The notes under the pieces: generated by a model
Database searches by the model: none
Told to the model about the DNA's origin: nothing
The model's input: the letters and a program-made list of their open reading frames with translations, nothing else
DNA from: Planctomycetota bacterium
Lineage (GTDB): Bacteria > Planctomycetota > PLA2 > JAEUHO01
Direction of reading: 5' to 3'
Assembly (NCBI GenBank): GCA_028281445.1
Contig: JANQJW010000066.1
Coordinates: 1 to 64,000, forward strand
Length of the DNA stretch: 64,000 nt
Made by a program: the position numbers and the translations under genes
Shown: positions 7,186 through 15,839 of the stretch, piece after piece
Layout of the letters: each line of letters begins with the position of its first letter
Numbering within the stretch: position 1 is the first letter of the stretch

Positions 7186-9008
7186 CGCTCGACCGTGACG
7201 ACGCGATCGACGCCTTCGACCGCATGCGTCGTGGTCTGGCCGTCGGGCCAACGGATGCTGAGCGAGTCCACCTTGGTGGTCTTGCCGAGGCCGAACGTCA
7301 CCGGCAGCTCGACCTGCGACAGGTAGCTGCGCGTCGGCATGACGACGCGCGTCTGAGACCTGCCGCCGATTGTGAGCGTCACGCGCGTTCCGATCGGGCT
7401 GCCCTGCTTGGGCTTCACGACGACGCGCAGCCAGTGATGGTCCGTCGCCTGGTCGTTGCGTAGTAGGAGCGGCGCCCGTCCGCACTGGGTGATCACGATG
7501 TCCAGGTCGCCGTCCGCATCGATGTCGGCGTACGCGCAGCCTCGACCCACGACCTTGCGCGAGAGGTCACCGACCGAGTCGGGATCGACCAGCGCGTAGG
7601 CCGAGCGCGCGTCGGGCCCGGCGTTCCAGAAGAGCTGGGACGGCTGCTCGTAGTACTGGCTCGGCTGGACCTTGTTGATCTCCTCTTCGAGGTGGCCGTT
7701 CGTCTGGAAGAGATCGAGCCGCCCGTCGAGGTCGTAGTCGAAGAAGAAGAGCCCGAAGCTCAGCGCTTTGCGGCTCGGCGCGCCAATGCCCTCGCTGATC
7801 GCGTCGTCGTTGAACTGCAGCCCGCCCTTGCGCGCCACGTAGAGCGAGCTCATCTCGCTGGCGAAGTTGCCGACCGCGATGCCCAGGTTGCCGTCGCCAC
7901 GCACGTCGCCCACGTCGGAGCCCATGGCGCCGGTGGCCGCACCGCGCGTGTCGTAGGCGACGCCCGCTAACACGCCCACCTCTTCGAACGTCATGCCGCC
8001 CTTGTTCTCGAAGAGGAAGTTCTGGACGGTGTCGTTGGCTACGAAGATGTCGAAGTCGTTGTCGCCGTCGAAGTCGGCGAAGGATACGCCGAGCGCCTTT
8101 CCCATGGGGGCGCCGGTTGCCGGGTTGGAGACTTGGATGCCCGCGTCCTTCGAGACATCGGTGAACGTGCCGTCGCCGTTGTTGCGGTAGAGGAAGCTGT
8201 GCGTGCCCTCGAAGCTCGTTGGCGGGCCGTACGCGCGGCCGACGCCCTTGAGCGTGTAGTTCTGCGTCTCGTCGATCTCCCTGGACCACTTGACGTAGTT
8301 GCACACGAAGAGGTCGAGATCGCCGTCTCGGTCGAGATCGCAGAATCCCGCGCTCGTGTTCCACGCGTCCTTCGGGCCGGTGACGCCGGCGTCGGCCACG
8401 AACGTGAAGGCTCCCTCGTCGTTGCGGAACAGCCAGTTGGCTCCGACGCCTGTGATCAGGACATCGACGTCGCCGTCCGCGTCGTAGTCGCCACACGCCG
8501 CGCCCATTGCGTAGAGGTTGCCTTGCTTGAAAGCCGTTTCGACGAAGGTGAACCGGCCGCTTCCATTGCTCTCCCAGAGCTCCGGGTGCGTGATGCGCGA
8601 CCCTTCTTCATCGGCGTCCCACGGCCACGGCGCGCTGTCCACGAAGAGCAGGTCCTGGTCGCCGTCGCCGTCGAAGTCGAGGAACGCACAGCCGCTGCCC
8701 ATGGTCTCGGGCAGGTACTTCCCGCCGCGCGCGCCGTTGAAGTGGGAGAAGTGGATTTCCCCTTCCTTCGTGATGTCCGTGAACTGCACCGGCGGCGCGT
8801 CCTCGGCCTCGACCGTCTTGCTCGGCCCTTCGATGACCGGGCCTTCCTGGGCTGCGGGCTCGTCGTCCTTGCCCGTCAGGGCGAGCACGATGCCGACGAC
8901 GGCGCCGATGGCCAGGAAGCCGACGAGCGACCAGCGGAACGCCTTCCCGATGACGGCGTCGTCCTGATCGACGAGCTCTTCTTCGGGGCGCGGGTCGGTC
9001 TCGCTCAT
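7182..9008 (-). CDS. Membrane-anchored CRTAC1-like protein (FG-GAP/VCBS repeats and UnbV/ASPIC domain)
   Basis: 608 residues. A charged N terminus and one membrane helix at 27-45 anchor the protein with its body outside the cytoplasm. At least six calcium-loop repeats follow (DFDGDGDQDL, DYDADGDVDV, DLDRDGDLDL, DFDGDNDFDI, DYDLDGRLDL, DIDADGDLDI), consistent with a seven-bladed integrin-like propeller. The C-terminal ASPIC/UnbV domain (about 530-605) contains SIRWPDGQTTTH. It lies 14 bases downstream of the pentahaem cytochrome gene in the same orientation, so the two are probably co-transcribed. Proteins of this type are extracytoplasmic and of unknown biochemical role. Confidence 0.86.
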   Translation of the reverse strand: MSETDPRPEEELVDQDDAVIGKAFRWSLVGFLAIGAVVGIVLALTGKDDEPAAQEGPVIEGPSKTVEAEDAPPVQFTDITKEGEIHFSHFNGARGGKYLPETMGSGCAFLDFDGDGDQDLLFVDSAPWPWDADEEGSRITHPELWESNGSGRFTFVETAFKQGNLYAMGAACGDYDADGDVDVLITGVGANWLFRNDEGAFTFVADAGVTGPKDAWNTSAGFCDLDRDGDLDLFVCNYVKWSREIDETQNYTLKGVGRAYGPPTSFEGTHSFLYRNNGDGTFTDVSKDAGIQVSNPATGAPMGKALGVSFADFDGDNDFDIFVANDTVQNFLFENKGGMTFEEVGVLAGVAYDTRGAATGAMGSDVGDVRGDGNLGIAVGNFASEMSSLYVARKGGLQFNDDAISEGIGAPSRKALSFGLFFFDYDLDGRLDLFQTNGHLEEEINKVQPSQYYEQPSQLFWNAGPDARSAYALVDPDSVGDLSRKVVGRGCAYADIDADGDLDIVITQCGRAPLLLRNDQATDHHWLRVVVKPKQGSPIGTRVTLTIGGRSQTRVVMPTRSYLSQVELPVTFGLGKTTKVDSLSIRWPDGQTTTHAVEGVDRVVTVER

Positions 9009-9022
9009 CGGCGAGGACTCTA

Positions 9023-11818
9023 CTACTTCCCGAGCCCGTACGCCCCTTCTCGCTGGAGGTCGAAGATCACGACCACGTCCGCCGCGTGGTCTGCAGCCGG
9101 GTACTTCTTCCGTGCGACCGCGACGGCCTTGTCGCGTGCGTTGTCATCCGGCTTGTATCTCGCGTGCAGGACCCGGTGGTGGTCCGCCTGCTTGTCGTTG
9201 CCTAGCTGCAAGTGGATCAGCGTGAGATTCCAGTGCGCGTCCACGTTCTCCGGGTCGAGCATCAGCGCGCGCCGGAAGTAGCCCATGGCCTCTGCGAGCA
9301 TCGCCTTCTGGCGGGCCGGGTCGCGGCGCTCCTGCTTGGAACGCTCGAAGATCGTCTGGCCGAGCTCGTTGAGCAGCCGGTAGTCCTGCGAGAAGTCAAA
9401 GCCGCGCCGGCGCGTCTCCTCGGTGTCGAGCTCGACGATCGTCCGGAAGTTTTCGATTGCCTTGTCGAGATAGCCGTTCTGCTTGTCGACGAGCCCAGTG
9501 AACCACGCCACCGACCATGCGGGCGCGGGCGGGTCGTGCGCGCCTGCACGCTTCAGGGCATCGACGGCGTCGTCCAGGCGGCCCTCGAGCAGATACACGC
9601 GCGCGCGGTTGAGCGGGCCGTCCGGACGCTGCAGCTTCTCGACCTCGGCGAACGCGGCCTCCGCCTGACGCAGCTCGCCCTTGTGGCTGCGACCGGCCTT
9701 CAAGAGCAGCCCGATGCCGTAGTCGTTCCAGCGCTGCCACGGGACGATGGGGGACGCGCTGATCTCCGGCTTCTGCGGATCCCCTTGAATCCCGAACGGC
9801 ACGCGATCGGTTGCGAGCGTCATGACGGGGAGGTCGTTGACGGTCTCGGGGTCGTCCCGGACGTAGCGCATCATGATCGTGTCGAACTTGCGGAACTTCA
9901 GCGCGACGTCGACCTCGATGGGTGCCTTCGCGTCCTTGGGGATCTCGAGCGCGTAGTGCACGACGGCCGCCGCACCCGGCGGGATCTGGTGGTTGTAGAG
10001 CGCGATGAAGATGTCCTCGGCGTTGCGCCGGTCGATGCGGTTGCCGTGGCGGTCGAGCACGAAGGCGTTGACGAAATGGCTCCACGGATCCACCTCGCCC
10101 TTCGCATCCATGCCGCCGCTCTTGCCGATCACGCGGCCGTCGCCGTCGGTGACCGTCAGCTCGAGCCAGACCTCGTTCGAGTCGCTCGTGCCCTGCGTGA
10201 AGAGATGCCCCATCTTCACCGTGCGGATCACCGTCTCGATCAGGTAGCGTTCGCCGCACTCGAGGTCAGGAACCTGCGGCCGAAGCGGCGCGACGAGCTC
10301 GCCGTCGATGCCCTCTTTCTTGAGGCCGAAGATGTCGACGCGCATCACGCCCTCGTTGAACTCCTTGTGCGCGTCGATCACGCGCTGGGGCATGTTCAAC
10401 AGGTGCGGGATTGCCGTGTTGGCCGACGGGAACTGGTGGTCGTGCACCTTGAGCGTGCCCGAGCCGTCGAAGTCCTGCGCGCCGAAGTCATCCGACGGCA
10501 TCAACGGCATGTGGCAGTCGTTGCAATTGTGCTCGGCCTTGGGCGGGTAGTAGAAGCTTGTGATGCCGTGGCCCGACACGCCGCTCAGGTGATAGGCGTC
10601 GTAGTGGTTCTGGCCGCGCAGCCACTTGTAGTTGTTGAGCTCTTCCGGCAGGTGGACCTTGTGGCACGTGGCGCAGAACTCCGGTGTCTTGTGGAGTGGC
10701 TTCAAGAACGTCTTCTTGTGGAAGGCCGGCTTGGCGAGAATCATCTGCCGGTTGATCCACTTGAGGATCGGGTTCTCGCTGTAGGCGAACGGGTAGTGGC
10801 GCGCTTCCTCGATGGTGAAGGAGCCGTTGCCCTTCACGCTGTTGACCTTCGTGATGGAGTGGCAGACCGTGCAGGTGATGCCGGCCTGCGCCAGGGGATC
10901 GTTCTCGAGGTCGTAGTCCGGGTCGTCGTACTTGGGGTCGTCGAACTCGCCGCCGAAGAAGGGCACCGGGTCGTGGCACGCGGCGCAGAAGCGCGAGCCG
11001 CGCGTGTGGCCGTCGCGCGCGTAGAGCGCCTTACGCGTGTTCAGTACGCTGAAGAGGTAGACCGGGTTGTTGAACGAGCTGAACTTGTGAACGCTGTGCG
11101 ACCAGGATGCGTGCACGTCGGCGTGGCACTCGAGGCAGTACTTGTCGTTGAGCATCGCCTCCTTGGGGATGAAGTCGCCGGTCGCGGTGCGAGCCTGGGA
11201 GGGGAAGAAGTACTTCTCACCGTCCTTGGGGCCGACGACGTCCCACTCCTGGGGCGAGCGAGAGTGGAGTAGGAGCATCACGATCGCGAAGCCGGCTCCG
11301 GCCGCGGCCCAGCGTGCGCCGATCTTCCACTTGATCTTCTTGCCCGCCAACCGGTGGAGGATGAAGAGCCACACGCAGAGCAGGGGCGTGACGACATGCG
11401 CCCAGTAGACGATCGCGCGGGTGGCCGCGTCCTTGACCGGCGCGAAGCCCTGCATGCGAACGAGCAGGAATCCGCTGACGATGACGAGCAGCGCCATGGT
11501 GAAGAGCGCGTAGCCGGCGCGCACGGCGCGGCGGTTCGGCCTGTCATAGCTATTCTTGATGTGGAAGACGCCGAATAGGATCACGGGCAGCGTCAGCAGC
11601 GTGCCCAGAACGACGTGGCCGAACGCCATGAGGTGATAGAAGTAGTTCTCGTAGAGCGCGCCCGTGACCCACTGCATGAAGGTCACGCTCGAGAGGTAGA
11701 TCGAGTTGATGGCCGTCAACGCGAAGAGTGCGAAGACGAGTGCCAGGAGCTTCGCGAGCCGCGGTCCGACGACCCGGACGTACGGGCGGAGCTTCTTCGC
11801 GGGCGGCTTCGACGTCAT
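9023..11818 (-). CDS. Membrane pentahaem c-type cytochrome with C-terminal TPRs
   Basis: 931 residues. The N-terminal 190 residues hold about five membrane helices (21-40, 64-86, 103-121, 136-156, 168-185) with histidines that could bind b-type haem. Five CxxCH haem c motifs follow at 228, 278, 316, 382 and 432 (CLECH, CAACH, CTVCH, CATCH, CNDCH), as in cytochrome c554-type domains. A beta-rich region spans about 450-680, then TPRs at about 700-900. The membrane part looks like a quinol-side anchor, so the protein may pass electrons between the quinone pool and periplasmic partners. Substrate is unknown. It is first in a two-gene operon with the CRTAC1-like gene. Confidence 0.86.
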   Translation of the reverse strand: MTSKPPAKKLRPYVRVVGPRLAKLLALVFALFALTAINSIYLSSVTFMQWVTGALYENYFYHLMAFGHVVLGTLLTLPVILFGVFHIKNSYDRPNRRAVRAGYALFTMALLVIVSGFLLVRMQGFAPVKDAATRAIVYWAHVVTPLLCVWLFILHRLAGKKIKWKIGARWAAAGAGFAIVMLLLHSRSPQEWDVVGPKDGEKYFFPSQARTATGDFIPKEAMLNDKYCLECHADVHASWSHSVHKFSSFNNPVYLFSVLNTRKALYARDGHTRGSRFCAACHDPVPFFGGEFDDPKYDDPDYDLENDPLAQAGITCTVCHSITKVNSVKGNGSFTIEEARHYPFAYSENPILKWINRQMILAKPAFHKKTFLKPLHKTPEFCATCHKVHLPEELNNYKWLRGQNHYDAYHLSGVSGHGITSFYYPPKAEHNCNDCHMPLMPSDDFGAQDFDGSGTLKVHDHQFPSANTAIPHLLNMPQRVIDAHKEFNEGVMRVDIFGLKKEGIDGELVAPLRPQVPDLECGERYLIETVIRTVKMGHLFTQGTSDSNEVWLELTVTDGDGRVIGKSGGMDAKGEVDPWSHFVNAFVLDRHGNRIDRRNAEDIFIALYNHQIPPGAAAVVHYALEIPKDAKAPIEVDVALKFRKFDTIMMRYVRDDPETVNDLPVMTLATDRVPFGIQGDPQKPEISASPIVPWQRWNDYGIGLLLKAGRSHKGELRQAEAAFAEVEKLQRPDGPLNRARVYLLEGRLDDAVDALKRAGAHDPPAPAWSVAWFTGLVDKQNGYLDKAIENFRTIVELDTEETRRRGFDFSQDYRLLNELGQTIFERSKQERRDPARQKAMLAEAMGYFRRALMLDPENVDAHWNLTLIHLQLGNDKQADHHRVLHARYKPDDNARDKAVAVARKKYPAADHAADVVVIFDLQREGAYGLGK

Positions 11819-11847
11819 GTACCCGGATCGTACCGCCGGGCCCGTGT

Positions 11848-13512
11848 CTACGGTGTAGTCGCCGCGAGTCCTTCGAGGACGTCCGCCACCTCCAGCGCGT
11901 CGGTGGGACGCTCGGCGGGGTCCTTCGCCAGGAGCTGATCGGTCACCGAGCGCAACAAGGTCGGAACGTCCTCCGGCAGCTTGGGATGCGGCTTCGTTCG
12001 GATGGCCGTGATGGTGCTCAGCGTGTCCCCATCCGGGAAGGGCACGTTACCGGTCATCAGCTCGTAGAGGATCGTACCCAGCGCGTAGAGATCGACGGCC
12101 GGGGTCGGATCATCGCCCTCGAACTGCTCAGGCGCCATGTAGAGCGGCGTCCCCGCGAGCTGTCCCGTCATGGTCAAGCGCGTGGTCTTGTCCTGGCGCG
12201 CGATGCCGAAGTCGGCAATCACCGGGCGGTCGCCCTCCGCGACCAGGATGTTGTGGGGCTTGAGATCACGGTGGACGATGCCCTCGGCGTGGATCGCGGC
12301 CAGGCCGCGCGCGATTCCGGCGCCGATGTGTGCGGCACGATCTGCCGGCAGCGCGCCTTCGCGCAGGAGCAACGTTCCCAGGTCGGGCCCATTGATGAAG
12401 TTCATGACGGCGTAGGGCGTTCCGTTCTCTTCACCCACGCCCTTGATGCCGACGACGTTCTGGTGGTCGATCTGCTGCATCGCGCGCGCCTCGCGGAGGA
12501 AGCGCTCGTGCGCGTTGTGGTCGTCCCGATGCTCCGGTTTGAGCGCCTTGACGGCGAGATCCGATCCGCACACGGGGTCCTGGGCGCGCAACACGACGCC
12601 GAAGGCACCGACGCCGTGGCGTCCGAGGATCGTGACCTCACGCGCGCACCCGGCGGGATGGAGTTGCGCGCCGGTCTGGAAACCGCTGGGAATCTCGGCA
12701 GCCTGACGCTGGTGGATCTCCTGGAGCAGCGCGCCGAACGCCGCCGCGTTGCCCTGGCGCTTGCTCGGATCCTCGCTGAGTGCGCGCATGACGCGTCGTG
12801 CGAGCACCGGTGAGACGTCCGGACGCAGCGTCGTCAGGTCCTCGAGCGGCGCTCCTTCGCGGGCGCGCTCGAGCGCCTCTTCCGGTGTCGCGCCGCCGCG
12901 CGGGAAGTGCGATGTGAGCCAGTAGAAGATCGTCCCGGCCAGCGCGTAGACGTCGCTGTCGTCCGTCGGCTTCTCTCCGCGGAACTCCTCGGGCGCGGAG
13001 AAGGCACTCAGGCCGAGCACGACATCGCGCAGGGGCCACGTTCCGGCTGCCAGATCCGCTGCCTTCACGAGGTTGATGATCAATGGCACACCGCGTTCGT
13101 CCACGATGATGCCCCAGGGCGCGAGCTTGCCGTGTACGTAGCCCTGGCTGTGCATGTGCGCGAGCGCGTCGGCGACCTGAGCTCCCAGGCGCGCGGCCTC
13201 GGCTACCTGCATCGCACCGTGCTCGCCGATGCTGTCGTGCGTGAGCCGGCCTTCGCGATACTCGTGGACGGACCACAGGTATCCGTCGGCCTCGAAGACA
13301 TCGATGGCCCGCTGGATGTTCGGGTGGCGCAGGGAGGCGGCCAGGCGCTGCTCGCGGAAGAACGTGTCGTGGACGTTCTCGGCGCGTGTCGCGTCGATCG
13401 TCAGGCGCCGGACCATGACCTCGCTGCCGAGGATGGCGTTCTGGCCTCGGTAGAGGGTGCTCGGTCCGGCGACCCCCATCTCCTCGCCCAGTTCGTAGCT
13501 CTCGAGTCCCAT
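11848..13512 (-). CDS. Tandem pseudokinase-Ser/Thr protein kinase
   Basis: 554 residues from the ATG at 13512; a longer frame upstream would run into the HEAT-repeat gene region and has implausible composition. Domain 1 (about 4-270) has a kinase fold but no catalytic residues: the VAIK lysine is VMVRRL (Arg), HRD is HGK (127-129) and DFG is INL (146-148). Domain 2 (about 293-550) is an active Hanks-type kinase: glycine loop GRHGVGAFG, Lys322, HRDLKPHN (414-421), DFG (434-436) and APE. There is no membrane segment, so it is cytoplasmic. Domain 1 probably regulates domain 2 or binds a ligand. Neighbours give no clear substrate. Confidence 0.9.
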   Translation of the reverse strand: MGLESYELGEEMGVAGPSTLYRGQNAILGSEVMVRRLTIDATRAENVHDTFFREQRLAASLRHPNIQRAIDVFEADGYLWSVHEYREGRLTHDSIGEHGAMQVAEAARLGAQVADALAHMHSQGYVHGKLAPWGIIVDERGVPLIINLVKAADLAAGTWPLRDVVLGLSAFSAPEEFRGEKPTDDSDVYALAGTIFYWLTSHFPRGGATPEEALERAREGAPLEDLTTLRPDVSPVLARRVMRALSEDPSKRQGNAAAFGALLQEIHQRQAAEIPSGFQTGAQLHPAGCAREVTILGRHGVGAFGVVLRAQDPVCGSDLAVKALKPEHRDDHNAHERFLREARAMQQIDHQNVVGIKGVGEENGTPYAVMNFINGPDLGTLLLREGALPADRAAHIGAGIARGLAAIHAEGIVHRDLKPHNILVAEGDRPVIADFGIARQDKTTRLTMTGQLAGTPLYMAPEQFEGDDPTPAVDLYALGTILYELMTGNVPFPDGDTLSTITAIRTKPHPKLPEDVPTLLRSVTDQLLAKDPAERPTDALEVADVLEGLAATTP

Positions 13513-13711
13513 CGGGTGGCACGTCCTCGCGCGGGCCGGCGCCGCACCCCCCAGGGTAGGCACCGCAGCCGCGGATTCCTCTCTCGGGATCGACGCCCCG
13601 AGGCCCCGGCGGGTTTCCGCGCGGCAGGCGCGAGTCGTCGGCGTTTCAATCGGGTGGGCTCGAGCACTGCGGTGTAGTGCGATACTGGGACGGACGGCGA
13701 GAGGACCCGCG

Positions 13712-15664
13712 ATGCGTCGTTTGATATCCGGCCTGCTGGGTGCGCTGCTGCTGCTTGCCCTCTGCGCCGCCGACGCGCTGGCCCACGGCGGCCGATTCAA
13801 TGGGCCTGGAGGCCGGGGCCAGCCCGGCGATCCCACCTCTCCGCCGCCGCCCGCGCCCAAGCGCGGCAAGCCCCCGACGACCCCGCCCTCGGGCATCCCG
13901 AGCACCCAGGGCGCGCTGCCGGACATCTACTGGGGCACCTGGTGGGCGCTGAATCGCTGGGCCTATCTGCCTGAGCGCGGCGAGGCGCTCCGGCGCCTCC
14001 GGGCCGCCAGCAAGGTCGTGACCGGCAAGGAGGATCCGGACCGCAGGGCGCCCGAGGAGCTCGACGACGAGCGCCGCGCACTGCTCGCCCGCCAGCACAT
14101 CAAGCCGTTCCTCCTCGAGATGCTCGACCCCAAGCGCGAGGAAGAGGACACGGTCACCTCCGCCGCCATGCTCGCGCTCGCCAAGATCGACGCCACCGAC
14201 GAGACGCTCGACATGCTTCTGAAGGTGGCGGAGAGCGACAAGGCCACGCCGCTCGAGCGTGAATCGGCTGCCCTCGCCGTCGGCCTGGTGCGCCGCAGCG
14301 ACAAGAAGCTGCAGGCCGATCCCGTCTCCCTGGACCTCGCGCGCGGGCGCCTCCTCGACCTGATCGGTGACAAGGATGCGCCCATCCGCGCGCGCTGCTT
14401 CAGCGCGTTCGCCTTGGGGCTCCTGGCCGATCAGCCCTACGGCAGTCCCTTCCACAAGGACGGACGCATGGTCGTGAAGGGGCTCCTCAAGCACCTCGAC
14501 CATCGCCACCGGCATCCGGACCTGCCCATCGCGCTCCTGACGTCGCTCTCGCTGCAGCCCCGCGTTGCGATTCCCAGCAAGCTGCACGACGACCTGCGCA
14601 ACGCAGTCAAGGGAGCCAACGTTCACCGGCGCAAGTGGACGCCGATCGAACGCTCGCACGCGCTGTCCACCCTGGCGCGGCTCGAGGCGCCTGGCTGGCT
14701 GCTTGCGGTGATTCGTTCCCTGAGCGACCGCCGGGTGCCGGATCCGGTGAAGCGCGCTGCGCGAATCGCGATCGGCTCCAAGGCTGCGCGCCTGAGCGCG
14801 GAGCAACGACTCGCTGCAGCCAAGGGCCTCATTCACGCGCACAAGAACTCGCCGGGCGCCTTGAGCAACGGGCTCGGCAACATTGCGCTCGCGCGCATCC
14901 TGCACGCAGAGCTGGCCGACGAGTCGGTGGCCGTCCTGAAGGAAACGAAGGCACGGCGCGTGCTGCTCGACGGTGCCACGAAGGGACCGATCCCCGTTCG
15001 CGGGTTCAACGTGCTCGCGCTCGCCCTCTCGGTGCGTGACGTGCGCTCCATGCACCCCGACATCGTCAAGTACGTGCAGGCTGCACGCGACACGCTGCTC
15101 GGGGGGTTCGACCGCCCGCGCGGCGACGACGATCTACGCGGGTCGTACGTGATCGCCTTGGGGCTCGTGCGGGAGACGGAGGCGCAGGAGCGCTTCCTCG
15201 GCGTGCTGGCGGAACGCAACTCCGGCCCGTTGCTGCGGGCGCGCGTCGCGATTGCGCTGGCCCAGATCGGCACCGCGGACCCGGCCGTGCTCGAAGCCCT
15301 GCGCGCGATCCTCGATGACGACCGCCCGCTCTCGCCGCGGAGCGCTGCCGCGCTCTCCCTCTCGCTCATCACCGGCGTTCCGGAGTCGGACGCCCTCGTG
15401 AGGCAGCTGCGCGAGGCCAAGTCGCAGCGTCGGCAGGTCCAGGCTGCCATCGCGCTGGGCCAGCTCGACGACCCGGCTGCGCTGCCAGCGATCATCGAGG
15501 TCGCGCGCCAGAAGGAGCACAACTTCGAGATGCGCGCGTTGGCGATTGCGCTCCTCGGCTTGCTCGGCGATCCCGAGGAGCAGCCGAGCCTGCTGCGCTT
15601 GAGCCTGGACGCGAACTACATCGGACGCTCCGACGCGCTCAACGAGGCGTTCACGCTGCTCTAG
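13712..15664 (+). CDS. Secreted HEAT-repeat protein
   Basis: 650 residues. The signal peptide (1-24) ends at ALA-HGG. A short glycine/proline-rich linker (about 26-65) precedes an all-helical body of HEAT/PBS-like repeats, recognisable by repeated patterns such as RARCFSAFALGLLAD, RARVAIALAQIG and MRALAIALLGLLGDPEE. The N-terminal part has the aromatic segment YWGTWWALNRWAYLPERGE, often found at the start of similar secreted proteins of high-GC environmental bacteria. It is likely a scaffold in the periplasm. It is divergent from the tandem kinase gene across 199 bases. Confidence 0.8.
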   Translation: MRRLISGLLGALLLLALCAADALAHGGRFNGPGGRGQPGDPTSPPPPAPKRGKPPTTPPSGIPSTQGALPDIYWGTWWALNRWAYLPERGEALRRLRAASKVVTGKEDPDRRAPEELDDERRALLARQHIKPFLLEMLDPKREEEDTVTSAAMLALAKIDATDETLDMLLKVAESDKATPLERESAALAVGLVRRSDKKLQADPVSLDLARGRLLDLIGDKDAPIRARCFSAFALGLLADQPYGSPFHKDGRMVVKGLLKHLDHRHRHPDLPIALLTSLSLQPRVAIPSKLHDDLRNAVKGANVHRRKWTPIERSHALSTLARLEAPGWLLAVIRSLSDRRVPDPVKRAARIAIGSKAARLSAEQRLAAAKGLIHAHKNSPGALSNGLGNIALARILHAELADESVAVLKETKARRVLLDGATKGPIPVRGFNVLALALSVRDVRSMHPDIVKYVQAARDTLLGGFDRPRGDDDLRGSYVIALGLVRETEAQERFLGVLAERNSGPLLRARVAIALAQIGTADPAVLEALRAILDDDRPLSPRSAAALSLSLITGVPESDALVRQLREAKSQRRQVQAAIALGQLDDPAALPAIIEVARQKEHNFEMRALAIALLGLLGDPEEQPSLLRLSLDANYIGRSDALNEAFTLL

Positions 15665-15839
15665 GCGACAGCTCTACGCTGCGCGAATCCTGCCGTTCGC
15701 ATGCTGATCGCCCGACTCCGCCTCCGTGCGCGACATCACGCTCCCATGGATTGATCTCGCAACCTGCTTCCCATTACGCTTCTGGCGGCGAACGGCGGCC
15801 GTCATGGGGAAACGGTTGCCGATATGGGACTGGTGGACG

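Noticed and set aside
5605..7485. Long open frame opposite sdaA (about 626 codons)
   Set aside because: Arg/Ala/His-rich composition typical of antisense to a high-GC gene; sdaA is certain from its motifs.
9212..11272. Long open frame opposite the pentahaem cytochrome (about 686 codons)
   Set aside because: Val/Arg/Leu-rich shadow with no homology features, while the cytochrome has five haem motifs in order.
13513..13926. N-terminal extension of the tandem kinase
   Set aside because: The extra 138 codons are low-complexity, have no signal or domain and overlap the divergent HEAT gene start.
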